Source of the DNA: Candidatus Uhrbacteria bacterium
GTDB taxonomy: Bacteria > Patescibacteriota > Patescibacteriia > JACQSD01
Reading direction: 5' to 3'
Length of the DNA: 11,921 bases
Assembly: GCA_016206165.1 (NCBI GenBank)
Contig: JACQSD010000062.1
Location: 1-11,921, forward strand
The notes beneath the pieces are model-generated. The model saw only the letters and a program-made list of their open reading frames with translations, was not told the DNA's origin and made no database searches. This document shows, in pieces, positions 11,294 through 11,921 of this stretch. The position numbers and the translations under genes are program-made. Each line of letters opens with the position of its first letter. Within the stretch, counting starts at the first letter, position 1.

Positions 11294-11921
11294 ATGCTGT
11301 ATTTATCGAAACACATCCGAGAGCGACTTGAGCGAAAACTCGCAACACTGAACGCGTTGCGCCCTCTTCCATCCGCACTCGTCGCAAAATTGCGAGAACA
11401 GTTTCAGGTTGAGATGACCTATAACTCGAACGCTATTGAGGGGAATAGTCTGACACTGAAGGAGACATTTCTCGTGATCAATGAAGGTATTACGATTAAA
11501 GGGAAACCATTGAAAGATCATCTTGAGGTAAAGGATCACAAGGCAGCGCTCGAATATCTCTATGATCTTCTTGAGCGGGGGAAGCAACATACTCTTTCCG
11601 AGCAGTTGGTTCGGTCGCTCCATTAATTGGTCGTACGCGATACTGATCGAGAATGGGCGGGGCGGTATCGGAACAGCTCGGTCATGATCATGGGGGCGAA
11701 GCATCAACCACCTGATGCATCTAAAGTTCCCTCGCTTATGCATGGTGCGATTGAGTGGATTCGGATGCACAGTAGGAGTCTGCATTGCATCGAGCGCGCA
11801 GCGTTTTTACACTATAAACTTGCCGCTATTCATCCGTTCTTTGACGGCAATGGGAGGACCGCGCGATTAGCGATGAATGTGTTGTTGATGCAGGCAGGGT
11901 ATCCTCTTGTCATCATCTTGA
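11294..11921 (+). pseudogene. Fic-domain AMP-transferase interrupted by one in-frame TAA, 3' end outside the window
   Basis: Fic proteins transfer AMP (or similar groups) onto target hydroxyls. The first 110 codons give the Fic N-terminal domain, with the inhibitory helix motif (S/T)xxxE(G/N) as SNAIEG at residues 45-50, and end RSLH-TAA (11624-11626). The same frame then continues without another stop to the window edge: LVVRDTDREWAGRYRN, AKHQPPDASKVPSLM, and the catalytic motif HPFFDGNGRTAR (H180 to R191 counted through the stop), which is complete. Homologous sequence on both sides in the same frame means one substitution; CAA (Gln) to TAA would explain it. A TTG follows the stop at once, so the second part might be re-initiated. 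It may be a recent pseudogene or a split gene making two chains. No frameshift is seen. Confidence 0.85.

Noticed and set aside
11196..11626. Alternative genetic code to explain stops in the reductase stub (TGA) and in fic (TAA)
   Set aside because: TGA properly ends ftsL and murF, and TAA properly ends rplL, mraZ, rsmH and ftsI, so both are real stops here.

Overview
The window looks like chromosomal DNA from a small-genome bacterium of the Candidate Phyla Radiation (Patescibacteria, probably a Parcubacteria-type lineage). This is inferred from four things: trimmed-down essential proteins (a 138-residue TsaB, a MurF that starts almost at its P-loop), a cut-down dcw cluster, weak or absent Shine-Dalgarno sequences before most genes, and intergenic gaps filled with several different hairpin or tandem repeats. 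Stop codons behave as in genetic code 11: TGA ends ftsL and murF, and TAA ends most other genes.

Layout. Positions 1-317 hold the 3' part of rplL, followed by a very strong bidirectional terminator nested in a larger imperfect inverted repeat. Positions 445-2709 (minus strand) encode a 754-residue membrane protein with a degenerate PP2C-like cytoplasmic domain, two membrane segments and a beta-rich C-terminal part. It is divergent from a winged-helix/nucleotidyltransferase-fold regulator (2762-3373), and the two share a palindromic promoter core. A GTAG-type REP pair separates that gene from a short tsaB (3454-3870), which carries a repeat element inside its reading frame. The 445-base gap after tsaB is not empty. 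It holds a predicted minus-strand structured small RNA (about 3946-4021), an intrinsic terminator, a near-consensus sigma-70 promoter, a 10-bp-periodic MraZ operator and a structured mraZ leader.

Positions 4316-9297 form a division and cell-wall operon: mraZ, rsmH, an ftsL-like gene, ftsI and murF. Neither murE nor mraY lies between them. MraZ probably represses its own operon, RsmH methylates 16S rRNA, and FtsL and FtsI belong to the septal peptidoglycan synthesis complex. MurF adds D-Ala-D-Ala to the precursor. A second REP pair and a terminator close the operon. A stand-alone RelA/SpoT-type HD hydrolase follows (9479-10321).

The last 1.6 kb is accessory in character. A GIY-YIG nuclease gene (10433-10720) sits between a 28-bp direct repeat containing the first 22 nt of a tRNA-Glu gene and the intact tRNA-Glu(CTC) at 10675-10746. 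The nuclease frame has no stop codon until it is inside the tRNA. A 16-bp copy of the tRNA 3' end lies about 230 bp further on, beyond a GC-rich hairpin island. A remnant of a flavin reductase gene comes next. The window ends in a Fic-domain gene cut by one in-frame TAA that separates its inhibitory helix from its catalytic motif; its promoter is bracketed by a perfect 10-bp inverted repeat. The strongest candidates for something undescribed are the tRNA/GIY-YIG unit, the small RNA between tsaB and mraZ, and the split Fic gene.
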